A DNA stretch of 25,402 nt from an uncultured Lachnospiraceae bacterium (GCA_910579645.1 CAJTVK010000058.1:1-25402); one strand, 5' to 3'. Positions 1-6,175 are shown, counted from the first letter of the stretch. The notes: generated from the sequence alone by a model not told the origin. Program-made: numbers and translations.

Positions 1-131
1 TTTCGCTCTGCGGCAAACGCAGCGGTACTAAGGCACTAAAATACAGTGCCTAAGTACCGGCGTTTTTCGAAGGTCCGAGCAAAAAACATCATTCCGGAAG
101 CGGGCTGCGGCTTAACTTAATGACATTGTGG
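1..131. repeat. Intergenic repeat R1, copy 1 (structured)
   Basis: This non-coding stretch aligns along nearly its whole length with 12185-12313. Shared blocks include AAACGC, CCGGCGT, ATCCGGAAGCGGG or its one-base variant, and CGCTTAACTTAATGA. It can fold: AAACGC near 15 pairs with GCGTTT near 60, enclosing GGTACT/AGTACC and AGGCACT/AGTGCCT around a short loop, and AAGC...GCTT forms a second small stem near 98-113. The copy may begin before the window. I infer a dispersed, structured intergenic repeat. Its function is unknown and no protein is encoded. Confidence 0.6.
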
Positions 132-138
132 TTCTTAA

Positions 139-163
139 GGCACGGAAATCAATTTTGGGTTTT
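139..163 (+). repeat. Short intergenic repeat R2, copy A
   Basis: The 25-base word GGCACGGAAATC / AATTTTGGGTTTT occurs here and again, almost unchanged, at 6134-6158 and 11139-11163, always between genes and in the same window orientation. Here it is followed by GGC-TTGCTAACA-GCC, which could form a small stem. It abuts the 3' end of the R1 repeat. The function is unknown; a protein-binding site or REP-like element are possibilities. Confidence 0.6.
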
Positions 164-344
164 ATCGTTTTCGGCTTGCTAACAGCCAAGAGATTTAGTA
201 TGATGAGGTAGTAAGACAGAACATCTCTGAATCTGAATGAATAATTTTTTATCAGAGAAACAAAAGCCGGCTCTGTTTTCTATAGGACATATAGTCGGCA
301 GGGAGGAAATTTCGGATAGGCTTTCAGAGGAAAGGAAAAAAGAT

Positions 345-518
345 ATGAATACGTTTGATTATGTTGTAGTGAGCATTGACGGGGATTATGCCAATTTAAA
401 GAGGACGGATGAGGAAAGCAGCGAACTGAAACTGGTGGCTCGGGCTTTGCTGCCGGACTGCATTGCGGAAGGGACAAAGCTGCATTATGAATATATGGAA
501 TACAGTATTGTAGAGTAA
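345..518 (+). CDS. Small DUF3006-like protein
   Basis: A 57-residue soluble protein of unknown function. The sequence shows an IDGDYANLKR segment, a central LLP, and EGTKLHYEY near the end. This matches the usual layout of small DUF3006 proteins (xDGDxA, LLP, EGxxLxxE), but I have no search result. I chose ATG 345 because AGAGGAAAGG lies about 10 bases upstream; an in-frame ATG at 237 would add 36 residues without a comparable ribosome binding site. It precedes spoVAA on the same strand by about 130 bases. A role in sporulation is not indicated by the sequence itself. Confidence 0.6.
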   Translation: MNTFDYVVVSIDGDYANLKRTDEESSELKLVARALLPDCIAEGTKLHYEYMEYSIVE

Positions 519-584
519 CGGACAGTTGCTTATGCTCTGCATCTGACGGAAAAATTTTTTTCATTCCGGAGAGCGGCAAGGCTG

Positions 585-616
585 TGCATAAAAAAAAGCT
601 TCTTTGTAATAATATA
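585..616 (+). promoter_or_regulatory. Possible forespore-type promoter before spoVAA
   Basis: TGCATA at 585-590 resembles a sigma-G/sigma-F -35 element, and TAATATA at 610-616 could be a -10 at a rather long 19-base spacing. SpoVA operons are known to be sigma-G dependent in Bacillus, which is why the match was considered. The -10 match is poor and the call is tentative. Confidence 0.25.
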
Positions 617-650
617 GGGGAAATGAATGCGGAGACAGGAAGGTATTTTT

Positions 651-1280
651 ATGGCACAGGAAACATTATATTTAAAAGCGGAACGGAACGTGGAGGTCAC
701 GGAAGAAGAGGTATTTTTGAAGGATGTGGCTAAAATATATTGCAAGAACCCACTGATAACGGCGAAAGCAAAAGCAATCAGGATTCACCGTTTCGGGAAA
801 GAAGAGCAGAAGCGGCAGGTGTTCAGCATAATGAAGCTGATAGAGCTGATTACCCGGCAATGTCCGGAAGCGGAGGTGCAGAATCTGGGGGAGACGGAGG
901 TGTTGGTGGAACTGGTGGATGTAGACAAGCATAAGGGGCCTGTGCAGGTTCTGAAAGTGATTTTTGTAGTCTGCATTAGCTTTTTTGGGACGGCATTTAC
1001 CATTATGGCTTTCCACAATGACGTTGGCATTAACCAAGTATTTGAAAAGGTATACGAACTGGTGACGGGGCAGCAGGCTCCCGGTTATTCTGTTTTGGAA
1101 TTTACTTATTCCATAGGGCTGGCAGTGGGCATTACGGTGTTCTTTAACCATATCGGGGGCAGGAGGATTACAAAAGATCCTACGCCGATAGAGGTGGAGA
1201 TGCGTGTGTATGAGAAAGATGTGAATGATGCGCTGATAGAGACGGCAGATAGGGAGGGGAAGACCATTGATGTATCTTAA
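651..1280 (+). CDS. spoVAA: Stage V sporulation protein AA
   Basis: SpoVAA is a membrane component of the SpoVA apparatus, which moves dipicolinic acid into the forespore and releases it during germination. The 209-residue product has a soluble N-terminal half (about residues 1-90, beginning with a YLKAERNVEV strand and a VFLKDVAKIYC segment typical of SpoVAA), then hydrophobic segments near residues 100-120 and 150-165, and a soluble C-terminal tail. I chose ATG 651, which has AGGAAGG about 8 bases upstream. ATG 627, eight codons earlier, also has a GGGG behind it and cannot be excluded. The stop overlaps the start of spoVAB by 11 bases, indicating translational coupling. The length agrees with the family. 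Confidence 0.93.
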   Translation: MAQETLYLKAERNVEVTEEEVFLKDVAKIYCKNPLITAKAKAIRIHRFGKEEQKRQVFSIMKLIELITRQCPEAEVQNLGETEVLVELVDVDKHKGPVQVLKVIFVVCISFFGTAFTIMAFHNDVGINQVFEKVYELVTGQQAPGYSVLEFTYSIGLAVGITVFFNHIGGRRITKDPTPIEVEMRVYEKDVNDALIETADREGKTIDVS

Positions 1281-1767
1281 GCAGATTTTTCTGGCGGTGG
1301 TGGGAATCAGCTTTGGCGTATTTGCGGCGGGCGGCGTGTTTACCGTGCTGATTTCCGTAGGGCTGATTCCGCGGTTTGCCGGCAAAATGCATGTAAGCAG
1401 AAAGGTATTTCTGTTTGAAGAGGCAGTGGTGTGCGGCGTGATTGCGGGGACTTTTTTCAGTGTGTTCGACAGGTATGGGAGAATCGGTGAATTTGTCAGG
1501 GACAGGCAGCTGTTGGGAGCCGCCACGGAGGTTGTCTGGGACGGAATCGGCACGGCGGTGATAATGATATTCGGGCTTTTTGCCGGTATTTTCGTAGGCT
1601 GCCTGGCTCTGGCCATTGCGGAAATGCTGGATACGATTCCTATTTTCGCCCGGCGCATCGGGTTCCGGCACGGGCTTGGCATCGTGGTGCTGTCCATTGC
1701 GTTGGGAAAAGCGGCCGGAAGCTTTCTTTATTTTATAAAAGCGGTATATCTGCACGGCGGGATGTGA
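1270..1767 (+). CDS. spoVAB: Stage V sporulation protein AB
   Basis: SpoVAB is a small multi-pass inner forespore membrane protein of the SpoVA complex. The 165-residue product has about four hydrophobic segments (roughly residues 5-27, 45-60, 90-115 and 130-155). It carries the family-like GGVFTVLISVGLIPR stretch near the N terminus and an AEMLDTIPIFARR segment before the last membrane span. The start is ATG 1270, inside the end of spoVAA; a TTG one codon earlier is less likely. Coupled translation with spoVAA is expected. After the stop comes a long palindromic spacer before spoVAC. Confidence 0.93.
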   Translation: MYLKQIFLAVVGISFGVFAAGGVFTVLISVGLIPRFAGKMHVSRKVFLFEEAVVCGVIAGTFFSVFDRYGRIGEFVRDRQLLGAATEVVWDGIGTAVIMIFGLFAGIFVGCLALAIAEMLDTIPIFARRIGFRHGLGIVVLSIALGKAAGSFLYFIKAVYLHGGM

Positions 1768-1769
1768 AA

Positions 1770-1818
1770 CAATGTCATTAAGGAAAACCGCAGCCTGCGG
1801 TTTCACATAATGACATTG
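1770..1818. repeat. Palindromic spacer between spoVAB and spoVAC; folded-back R1 end
   Basis: Outer arms CAATGTCATTA (1770-1780) and TAATGACATTG (1808-1818) are perfect reverse complements. Inside, AAACCGCAG (1785-1793) faces CTGCGGTTT (1795-1803). An alternative pairing of GTGAAAC (1764-1770) with GTTTCAC (1800-1806) is also possible. The left half matches the reverse complement of the 3' end of repeat R1 copy 1 (the CTTAATGACATTG end), so this looks like an R1 remnant folded back on itself. It lacks a T-run, so it is not a classical terminator, but it could modulate expression inside the operon. Confidence 0.7.
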
Positions 1819-1904
1819 GATATGAAAGGGAACTCTGTATAATTTTCTGCGGACGGCGGATACTATTGGCAGAAGACTGATTTAGAAAGCATGAGGGATA
1901 GATT

Positions 1905-2363
1905 ATGGACGAACAAACGAAGCAGGAATATCAGGAATATGTGAAAGAAGTTACGCCTACTCATAATTTGTGGCTGCAGATGGCAAAGGCATTTCTGGTG
2001 GGTGGCATTATATGCACGATAGGGCAGTTTATTTTAAAATACTGTACGGAGACGCTGGGGTTGGATAAAGAAACAGCAGGCGGATGGTGTTCCCTTCTGC
2101 TGATTCTGTGCAGCATCCTTTTAACGGGACTGAATATTTATCCCACAATCGTGAAATTCGGCGGTGCAGGCGCACTGGTGCCGATTACGGGATTTGCCAA
2201 CAGCGTGGCGGCGCCTGCCATAGAGTTTAAAAAGGAAGGGCAGGTCTTTGGGGTTGGGTGTAAGATTTTTACCATTGCAGGGCCGGTGATTCTGTATGGG
2301 ATATTTACCAGCTGGGTGCTGGGGCTTGGGTACTGGGTTGGAAAATTGCTTGGGATATTTTAG
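1905..2363 (+). CDS. spoVAC: Stage V sporulation protein AC
   Basis: SpoVAC is the channel-like subunit of the dipicolinate transport complex in the forespore membrane; in Bacillus it behaves as a mechanosensitive channel. The 152-residue product is full length for the family. It has a short polar N terminus, hydrophobic segments near 28-45, 62-78, 85-105 and 118-150, and the diagnostic GAGALVPITGFANSVAAPAI stretch followed by EGQVFGVGCKIF. GAGGG lies about 8 bases before ATG 1905. A terminator follows directly, and spoVAD/spoVAE, usual downstream partners in clostridia, are absent from this window. A diverged second copy of its last 42 codons lies at 4961-5089. Confidence 0.95.
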   Translation: MDEQTKQEYQEYVKEVTPTHNLWLQMAKAFLVGGIICTIGQFILKYCTETLGLDKETAGGWCSLLLILCSILLTGLNIYPTIVKFGGAGALVPITGFANSVAAPAIEFKKEGQVFGVGCKIFTIAGPVILYGIFTSWVLGLGYWVGKLLGIF

Positions 2364-2390
2364 GAAGAAAGCAAATGCATAGCGATTGTG

Positions 2391-2429
2391 GCAGGGCAAC
2401 GGACTTGAGGAGTCATTGCTCTGCTTTTT
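2391..2429 (+). terminator. Rho-independent terminator after spoVAC
   Basis: GCAGGGCAA (2391-2399) pairs with TTGCTCTGC (2416-2424) with one G-U pair, and the internal GACT/AGTC can extend the stem. It is followed at once by TTTTTATT. This ends the spoVA transcript 28 bases after the spoVAC stop. Confidence 0.8.
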
Positions 2430-2530
2430 ATTGATGTGAAGTAAGATATCAATGTGATGGTATTTTATAGGACAAGGGGAAGAATGGAAAATGTTGATGG
2501 TAATTATGGAAAATGCTCTTAAAATTGTCT

Positions 2531-2559
2531 TTGCTATTGATAAATTATTGTAGTAAGAT
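2531..2559 (+). promoter_or_regulatory. Possible promoter for the DUF2971 gene
   Basis: TTGCTA (2531-2536) and TAAGAT (2554-2559) are separated by 17 bases in an AT-rich gap of 334 bases between spoVAC and the next gene. Each hexamer matches consensus at four of six positions. The AT-rich background makes chance matches likely, so the call is tentative. Apart from the terminator at 2391-2429, nothing else is recognisable in this gap. Confidence 0.3.
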
Positions 2560-2697
2560 TGTAACCAGAATAAGATTTATTTCAGATATGCAATAAAACG
2601 GAAATAAAAGCTGTCAGTAAAGCTAATTATGAAATTGATACTTCATCGTTTGGAAATGCTTATTAAGCAGAGCGATTGATAAAGGAGACAATAACTA

Positions 2698-3402
2698 ATG
2701 GAAGATAAAATATTATATCATTATTGTGGGGTTGAGACATTTTTAAATATTATAAGGAATCATACATTACGATTGTCGGATCTATGTAAGTCTACAGATA
2801 GTTTGGAATTAAAGTCATTGTTAGAATCAGTTGAGACAGAGGTTATGAAACAGTACAGAAATAATCATGATTTTCTGGATTTTGTTATCTATGGAATGGA
2901 TATGGATGATGCATTTTCTTTTTTGCTGCAAACATTAATATCAAATATGAAAAAGAATTCTGATCAAATGTTATTTGGAGTATGTTTTTCGGAAGAAGGA
3001 GATATGTTGGGTCAATGGAGAGAGTATGCCAATAAGGGAAATGGGTTAGTGATAGGTTTTGACGCTAAATGGTTTCAACGGCAATGCAGAGATGAAATGT
3101 TTATGTTTTCCAAGGTTACATATGGATATGGAGAGGAAAATGCAGACATAGTGAAGAAATATGCAATATCTATTTATAATGAAATGCTTACAGCTATGAT
3201 TGATGGGAAAACGAAAAATATTATTGAGGGATTATATGGAGCTACTTACTTTATGGAATTGGATAGGAAATGTATTTATCAGGATTCCATATTCATAAAA
3301 AGGGATGAGTATAGAAGTGAAAAGGAATGGCGTTTCATATTGAATGATGGGAATACATATAAAAGTTATGATGAATGGAATGTATATTTAGATGGTTTTT
3401 GA
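2698..3402 (+). CDS. DUF2971 family protein, probably C-terminally shortened
   Basis: A 234-residue soluble protein of unknown biochemical function. It shows the DUF2971 landmarks in order: LYHYCGVETFLNII at the N terminus, FGVCFSEEGDMLGQWREYA near residue 100, GNGLVIGF just after, and FIKRDEYRSEKEWRFI near residue 200. Family members usually continue well past the EKEWR motif; here the frame stops about 22 residues later, so the C terminus may be lost. The gene is much more AT-rich than the spoVA and downstream genes, suggesting acquisition by transfer. AAGGAG lies 10 bases before ATG 2698. The next gene starts 10 bases after its stop. DUF2971 proteins often occur in accessory islands; a defence role here is only a guess. 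Confidence 0.85.
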   Translation: MEDKILYHYCGVETFLNIIRNHTLRLSDLCKSTDSLELKSLLESVETEVMKQYRNNHDFLDFVIYGMDMDDAFSFLLQTLISNMKKNSDQMLFGVCFSEEGDMLGQWREYANKGNGLVIGFDAKWFQRQCRDEMFMFSKVTYGYGEENADIVKKYAISIYNEMLTAMIDGKTKNIIEGLYGATYFMELDRKCIYQDSIFIKRDEYRSEKEWRFILNDGNTYKSYDEWNVYLDGF

Positions 3403-3412
3403 AGGAGCAAGC

Positions 3413-4903
3413 ATGGAAGGGTTGTTTGAACTGGCAAAATTTGATTCCTACAAAGAAGATAACCGCAGGGAAGTAAAAAAGGCGGAGGGAGGTCTTCCAA
3501 ATAGCCTATGGGCTACCTATTCTGCTTTTGCCAACTGCTACGGCGGTGTCATTATTCTTGGGGTAAAAGAGGACAAATCAGGCAATTGGCATACAACCGG
3601 GTTGAAAAATGCGGCAAAATTAAAGAAGGATTTCTGGGATACCATTAACAACCGAAAAAAGGTAAGCATCAATCTTTTGAAAGACGATGACGTGGAAACT
3701 TTCTCAGTGGCTGGTGCAGATGACGTGATTATGGTAATCTGGGTGCCGGGTGCAAAGCGGGAGCAAAAGCCGGTATACATCAATGATGACTTGTTTGGGG
3801 GGACATTTCGCAGAAATTGGGAGGGGGATTACCACTGTACCAGATTGCAGGTAAAAACAATGCTGAGAGATCAGGCAGAGGAAACCATGGATATGGAAGT
3901 GCTTGGTGAGGCTGAAATTGAAGATTTGAATCAGGAGTCCATTCGCGGTTATCGCAACAGCCATAAATCCTTTAAGCCGGGACATCCTTTTGAGCGGCTG
4001 GATGACGAGGAATATCTCAGGGTAATCGGGGCAGCGGTTTTTTCAAAAGACGATAAAAGGTTTCATCCCACTGCTGCCGGAATGCTTATGTTTGGAAATG
4101 AGTATGATATTGTGAGATATTTTCCGGAATATTTTTTAGATTACAGGGAAAATCCGGATACGGTAATCAGATGGACGGACAGGCTTCAATCATCATCCGG
4201 CGAATGGTCAGGAAATGTATTTGACTTTTATTTTCGTGTATACAATAAGATTACGAAAGATATCAAAGTGCCATTTCGAATGGAGGGCGGTTTTCGGATT
4301 GATGATACGCCCGTTCACAGGGCGCTTAGGGAAGCATTGGCGAACTGTATCATCAATGCAGATTTTTATGGAAAATATGGCGTTCTTATAACGAAAGAGG
4401 AAAATAAAATTGTATTTGAGAATCCTGGCTATATCAGGCTTGGGAAGGAGCAGATGCGTAGAGGAGGAAAATCTGATCCGAGAAATAAGAGCCTGATGAA
4501 AATGTTTAACCTGATAGATATTGGTGAACATGCGGGAAGCGGAGTGCCTAATATCTTTAATGTATGGGAAGACGAGGGATGGGAAGAGCCTGACATAAAA
4601 GAAGATTTTGCTCCGGACAGGACATCGCTGACTTTAAAATTCATAAAAAAACAAGCGATAAAAACAAGCGATAAAAAACAAGCGATAAAAACAAGCGATA
4701 AAAAACAAGCGATAAAAACAAGGTATAATCAGGAAAAAATCAGATTGTATTTACAAGGGCATGAAACAGCAAGAACCAGGGATATCGCAGAGCTGCTGGG
4801 TTTGAGCTTGGCAAGGACGAGAGAAATACTTTCTGTGATGGATGATATTGAAGCGATAGGAAGAAATAAGACAAGGATATACCGCTTGCGAAAAGAATCG
4901 TAA
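3413..4903 (+). CDS. Schlafen/AlbA_2-domain ATP-binding protein with C-terminal winged helix
   Basis: A 496-residue protein of the group often annotated as ATP-binding or transcriptional regulator with an AlbA_2 (divergent AAA_4) domain. Residues about 10-130 form the AlbA_2 domain (ESxxxEFKxA-like start as EDNRREVKKAEGG, then ANCYGGVIILGVKED). Residues about 300-400 look like the HATPase_c_4 domain, with REALANCIINADF and GSGVPNIFNVWEDEGWEEP. A lysine-rich tandem repeat (412-438) links to a helix-turn-helix-like end (about 445-490: TRDIAELLGLSLARTREIL). I chose ATG 3413 because GAAGGAG lies 6 bases upstream; an in-frame ATG at 3392 overlaps the previous gene. Its targets are unknown. It probably forms a two-gene unit with the DUF2971 gene. 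Confidence 0.85.
   Translation: MEGLFELAKFDSYKEDNRREVKKAEGGLPNSLWATYSAFANCYGGVIILGVKEDKSGNWHTTGLKNAAKLKKDFWDTINNRKKVSINLLKDDDVETFSVAGADDVIMVIWVPGAKREQKPVYINDDLFGGTFRRNWEGDYHCTRLQVKTMLRDQAEETMDMEVLGEAEIEDLNQESIRGYRNSHKSFKPGHPFERLDDEEYLRVIGAAVFSKDDKRFHPTAAGMLMFGNEYDIVRYFPEYFLDYRENPDTVIRWTDRLQSSSGEWSGNVFDFYFRVYNKITKDIKVPFRMEGGFRIDDTPVHRALREALANCIINADFYGKYGVLITKEENKIVFENPGYIRLGKEQMRRGGKSDPRNKSLMKMFNLIDIGEHAGSGVPNIFNVWEDEGWEEPDIKEDFAPDRTSLTLKFIKKQAIKTSDKKQAIKTSDKKQAIKTRYNQEKIRLYLQGHETARTRDIAELLGLSLARTREILSVMDDIEAIGRNKTRIYRLRKES
4646..4723 (+). repeat. In-frame 27-bp tandem repeat (KKQAIKTSD)
   Basis: Two complete 27-base units and most of a third encode K-K-Q-A-I-K-T-S-D twice and then K-K-Q-A-I-K-T. 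Each unit itself contains two near-copies of ACAAGCGATAAAA. The repeat forms the linker between the ATPase-like domain and the winged helix. It is almost perfect at nucleotide level, so unit number could change by slippage without breaking the frame. Confidence 0.9.
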
Positions 4904-4960
4904 TAGGCAGACAAATATTTGATTTTTCAAGAATTAATGGGTCCTAACTTGACACAAGCA

Positions 4961-5089
4961 GAGGGGCAGGTGTTTGGGGTTGGGTGTAAGATTTTTACCA
5001 TTGCAGGGCCGGTGATTTTGTATGGGATTTTTACGAGTTGGGTGCTGGGGCTGGTTTATTGGATTGGGAAGATGGCCGGTTTATTTTGA
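4961..5089 (+). pseudogene. Detached 3' fragment of a second spoVAC
   Basis: Translation gives EGQVFGVGCKIF, then TIAGPVILYGIFTSWVLGL, then VYWIGKMAGLF and a stop. This is the last 42 residues of SpoVAC, identical to the complete copy over the first 31 residues and diverged over the last dozen. At DNA level, homology to 2236-2363 begins abruptly at about 4961, with scattered mostly synonymous changes. An in-frame ATG at 4937 would give a 50-residue peptide without a convincing ribosome binding site. Together with the full gene at 1905 it brackets the DUF2971/AlbA_2 pair. I interpret it as the displaced original spoVAC end, or the product of recombination between divergent alleles. Confidence 0.85.
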
Positions 5090-5290
5090 GGGAAGGCATA
5101 CAAAAGATATAGAAGCTGGCTGGTTATAATTATCGCAATTAATCTTAGTGGATTTCTTGTGAGTTGGAAATATGTATGGATGATTGGAATAGCTGCCGGG
5201 ATACTGTCATCTCCCATTGCGAAATCAATACAAAAAAGAAAATATGCCGACCGGATAAGCAGCGTTGCCCATAACAGCCCACAATCCTAA
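5090..5290 (+). pseudogene. Possible remnant of a small membrane protein
   Basis: Directly after the stop of the spoVAC fragment and in the same frame, 66 codons stay open. They encode two hydrophobic stretches (SWLVIIIAINLSGFLVSW and VWMIGIAAGILSSPIA) and then a basic tail ending NSPQS. No good start codon or ribosome binding site is present at the 5' end. It looks like a decayed or truncated gene for a small two-pass membrane protein. I do not recognise the family and cannot exclude chance. Confidence 0.35.
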
Positions 5291-5296
5291 AGGTAT

Positions 5297-5590
5297 TAAG
5301 GAACTATTGAAAAGTTATTTCTTGACAGTTCCTAAGGAACAGGCGAAATAGTGAATGCGTCCTTGACAAGTCATATCACTTACTAAAAAAGGAATGGATG
5401 CCGAATATGAGAAAAATTTAACTGAGAACGTTTTATAAACCTCCTACGGTAATCCGCAGGAGGTAATTGTATGCACAGATATACTCTCGACGCATGAGCC
5501 GCGCGGCGGGTAGGGAAAGTTTTCCCTGCCCGATTAAATTTATTTCCGCGGGCAATGAGGGAAATAGCCATGTTTGCATGGATATTTGAC
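5297..5590. other. Intergenic region with three hairpins
   Basis: About 300 bases without a supported gene. AAGGAACT (5299-5306) can pair with AGTTCCT (5327-5333), and GTTCCTAAGGAAC (5328-5340) is itself palindromic. ACCTCCTACGG/CCGCAGGAGGT (5439-5464) forms an 11-bp stem with one mismatch. CGGGTAGGGAAA/TTTCCCTGCCCG (5507-5532) forms a 12-bp stem with a 2-base loop. None is followed by a clear T-run on either strand. The last two lie downstream of the - strand gene at 5591-5938 and might end its transcript. Confidence 0.5.
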
Positions 5591-5938
5591 TTAGCAATGT
5601 CTTCTGTGATGTCTGCCGCCGCCGTGGCATCCATAACCTCTTCCGTAGTTAGTGGTCACGGCTCTTCCGTGGTTATGGCAGTGGTCACAGATGCCGTCTT
5701 CATTTGCGTCCGTGAAATAATCACAGATTCCGTTTCCGTCCGCATCCGCATAGCAGTGGTTATCGCAGATGCCGTCGCCGTTTGCATCGGTAAAGCAGGC
5801 CTCACTGCAATACCCTTCCGTAAAGCACTGACCTGCCGCACATCCGCTGATGGGACAGACATTTCCTGCCGCAAATGCCGGAACAGGGAAAGCTAATACG
5901 GTGAGACAGGTAAGGCCTACGAGGAATCCTTTCTTCAT
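5591..5938 (-). CDS. Secreted Cys/His-rich protein with EF-hand-like loops
   Basis: A 115-residue precursor with a clear signal peptide (MKKGFLVGLTCLTVLAFPVP, likely cleaved after AFA near residue 23). The mature part has 12 cysteines. Three loops fit or nearly fit the DxNxDGxxD calcium-binding pattern: DANGDGICD (51-59), DADGNGICD (65-73) and DANEDGICD (77-85), each carrying a cysteine. A His/Gly/Arg-rich tail follows (HCHNHG ... CHGGGRHHRRHC). It is probably exported and metal-binding, perhaps disulfide-linked; the partner is unknown. GGAGGTGAT lies 5 bases before the ATG, an unusually strong site. A long leader with a hairpin precedes it. Confidence 0.85.
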   Translation of the reverse strand: MKKGFLVGLTCLTVLAFPVPAFAAGNVCPISGCAAGQCFTEGYCSEACFTDANGDGICDNHCYADADGNGICDYFTDANEDGICDHCHNHGRAVTTNYGRGYGCHGGGRHHRRHC

Positions 5939-5990
5939 TGTTTATCACCTCCTCATTCCATAAATTAAAGGTACACCCACGTAATGAAAG

Positions 5991-6033
5991 TATCTCCTGA
6001 TACGGAATATATGTTTCCGTATTATCGGTGATA
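5991..6033 (-). promoter_or_regulatory. Leader hairpin upstream of the Cys-rich protein gene
   Basis: TATCTCCTGATACGGAA and TTCCGTATTATCGGTGATA form a long imperfect stem with a short AT-rich loop. It lies about 50 bases before the start codon, inside the leader predicted from the promoter at 6091-6118. It could be an operator or an RNA structure affecting translation. It does not match a riboswitch I recognise. Confidence 0.5.
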
Positions 6034-6090
6034 TATTTCAGGCTGTTTGATGCATAGATGATTAAGACTCTTATGAGTGTGCTTATAATA

Positions 6091-6118
6091 ATTATAACGT
6101 ATTCTATATATTTTGCAA
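6091..6118 (-). promoter_or_regulatory. Sigma-A-type promoter for the Cys-rich protein gene
   Basis: On the - strand, TTGCAA (6113-6118) and TATAAT (6091-6096) are separated by 16 bases. The -10 is perfect. Transcription would start near 6085, giving a leader of roughly 145 bases that contains the hairpin at 5991-6033. Confidence 0.55.
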
Positions 6119-6133
6119 GACTTGCGTTGCTTC

Positions 6134-6158
6134 GGCACGGAAATCAAGTTTGGGTTTT
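6134..6158 (+). repeat. Short intergenic repeat R2, copy B
   Basis: GGCACGGAAATC / AAGTTTGGGTTTT differs from copy A at one base. It starts on the downstream side of the permease gene, 18 bases from its stop, and is followed by GCGGC-TCTTTT-GCCG, a small stem similar in layout, but not in sequence, to the one after copy A. Confidence 0.6.
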
Positions 6159-6175
6159 GCGGCTCTTTTGCCGGG

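Noticed and set aside
1770..1818. Rho-independent terminator between spoVAB and spoVAC
   Set aside because: The palindrome is not followed by a T-run on the + strand and spoVAC is expected to be co-transcribed; it is better described as a repeat remnant.
4640..4726. CRISPR-like short repeats
   Set aside because: The units are contiguous without spacers and stay in frame within a coding gene, so this is a coding tandem repeat.
2364..5300. A prophage or integrative element with its own recombinase
   Set aside because: No integrase, excisionase, capsid or transposase motif occurs in any frame, so only a small cargo-type insertion is supported.
5439..5532. Classical terminators for the Cys-rich protein gene
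   Set aside because: Both stems are good, but neither is followed by a U-tract in the - strand direction, so they are listed only as hairpins.
5555..5896. A + strand open frame of 113 codons opposite the Cys-rich gene
   Set aside because: It mirrors the repetitive - strand gene, which has a signal peptide, a strong ribosome binding site and patterned residues.
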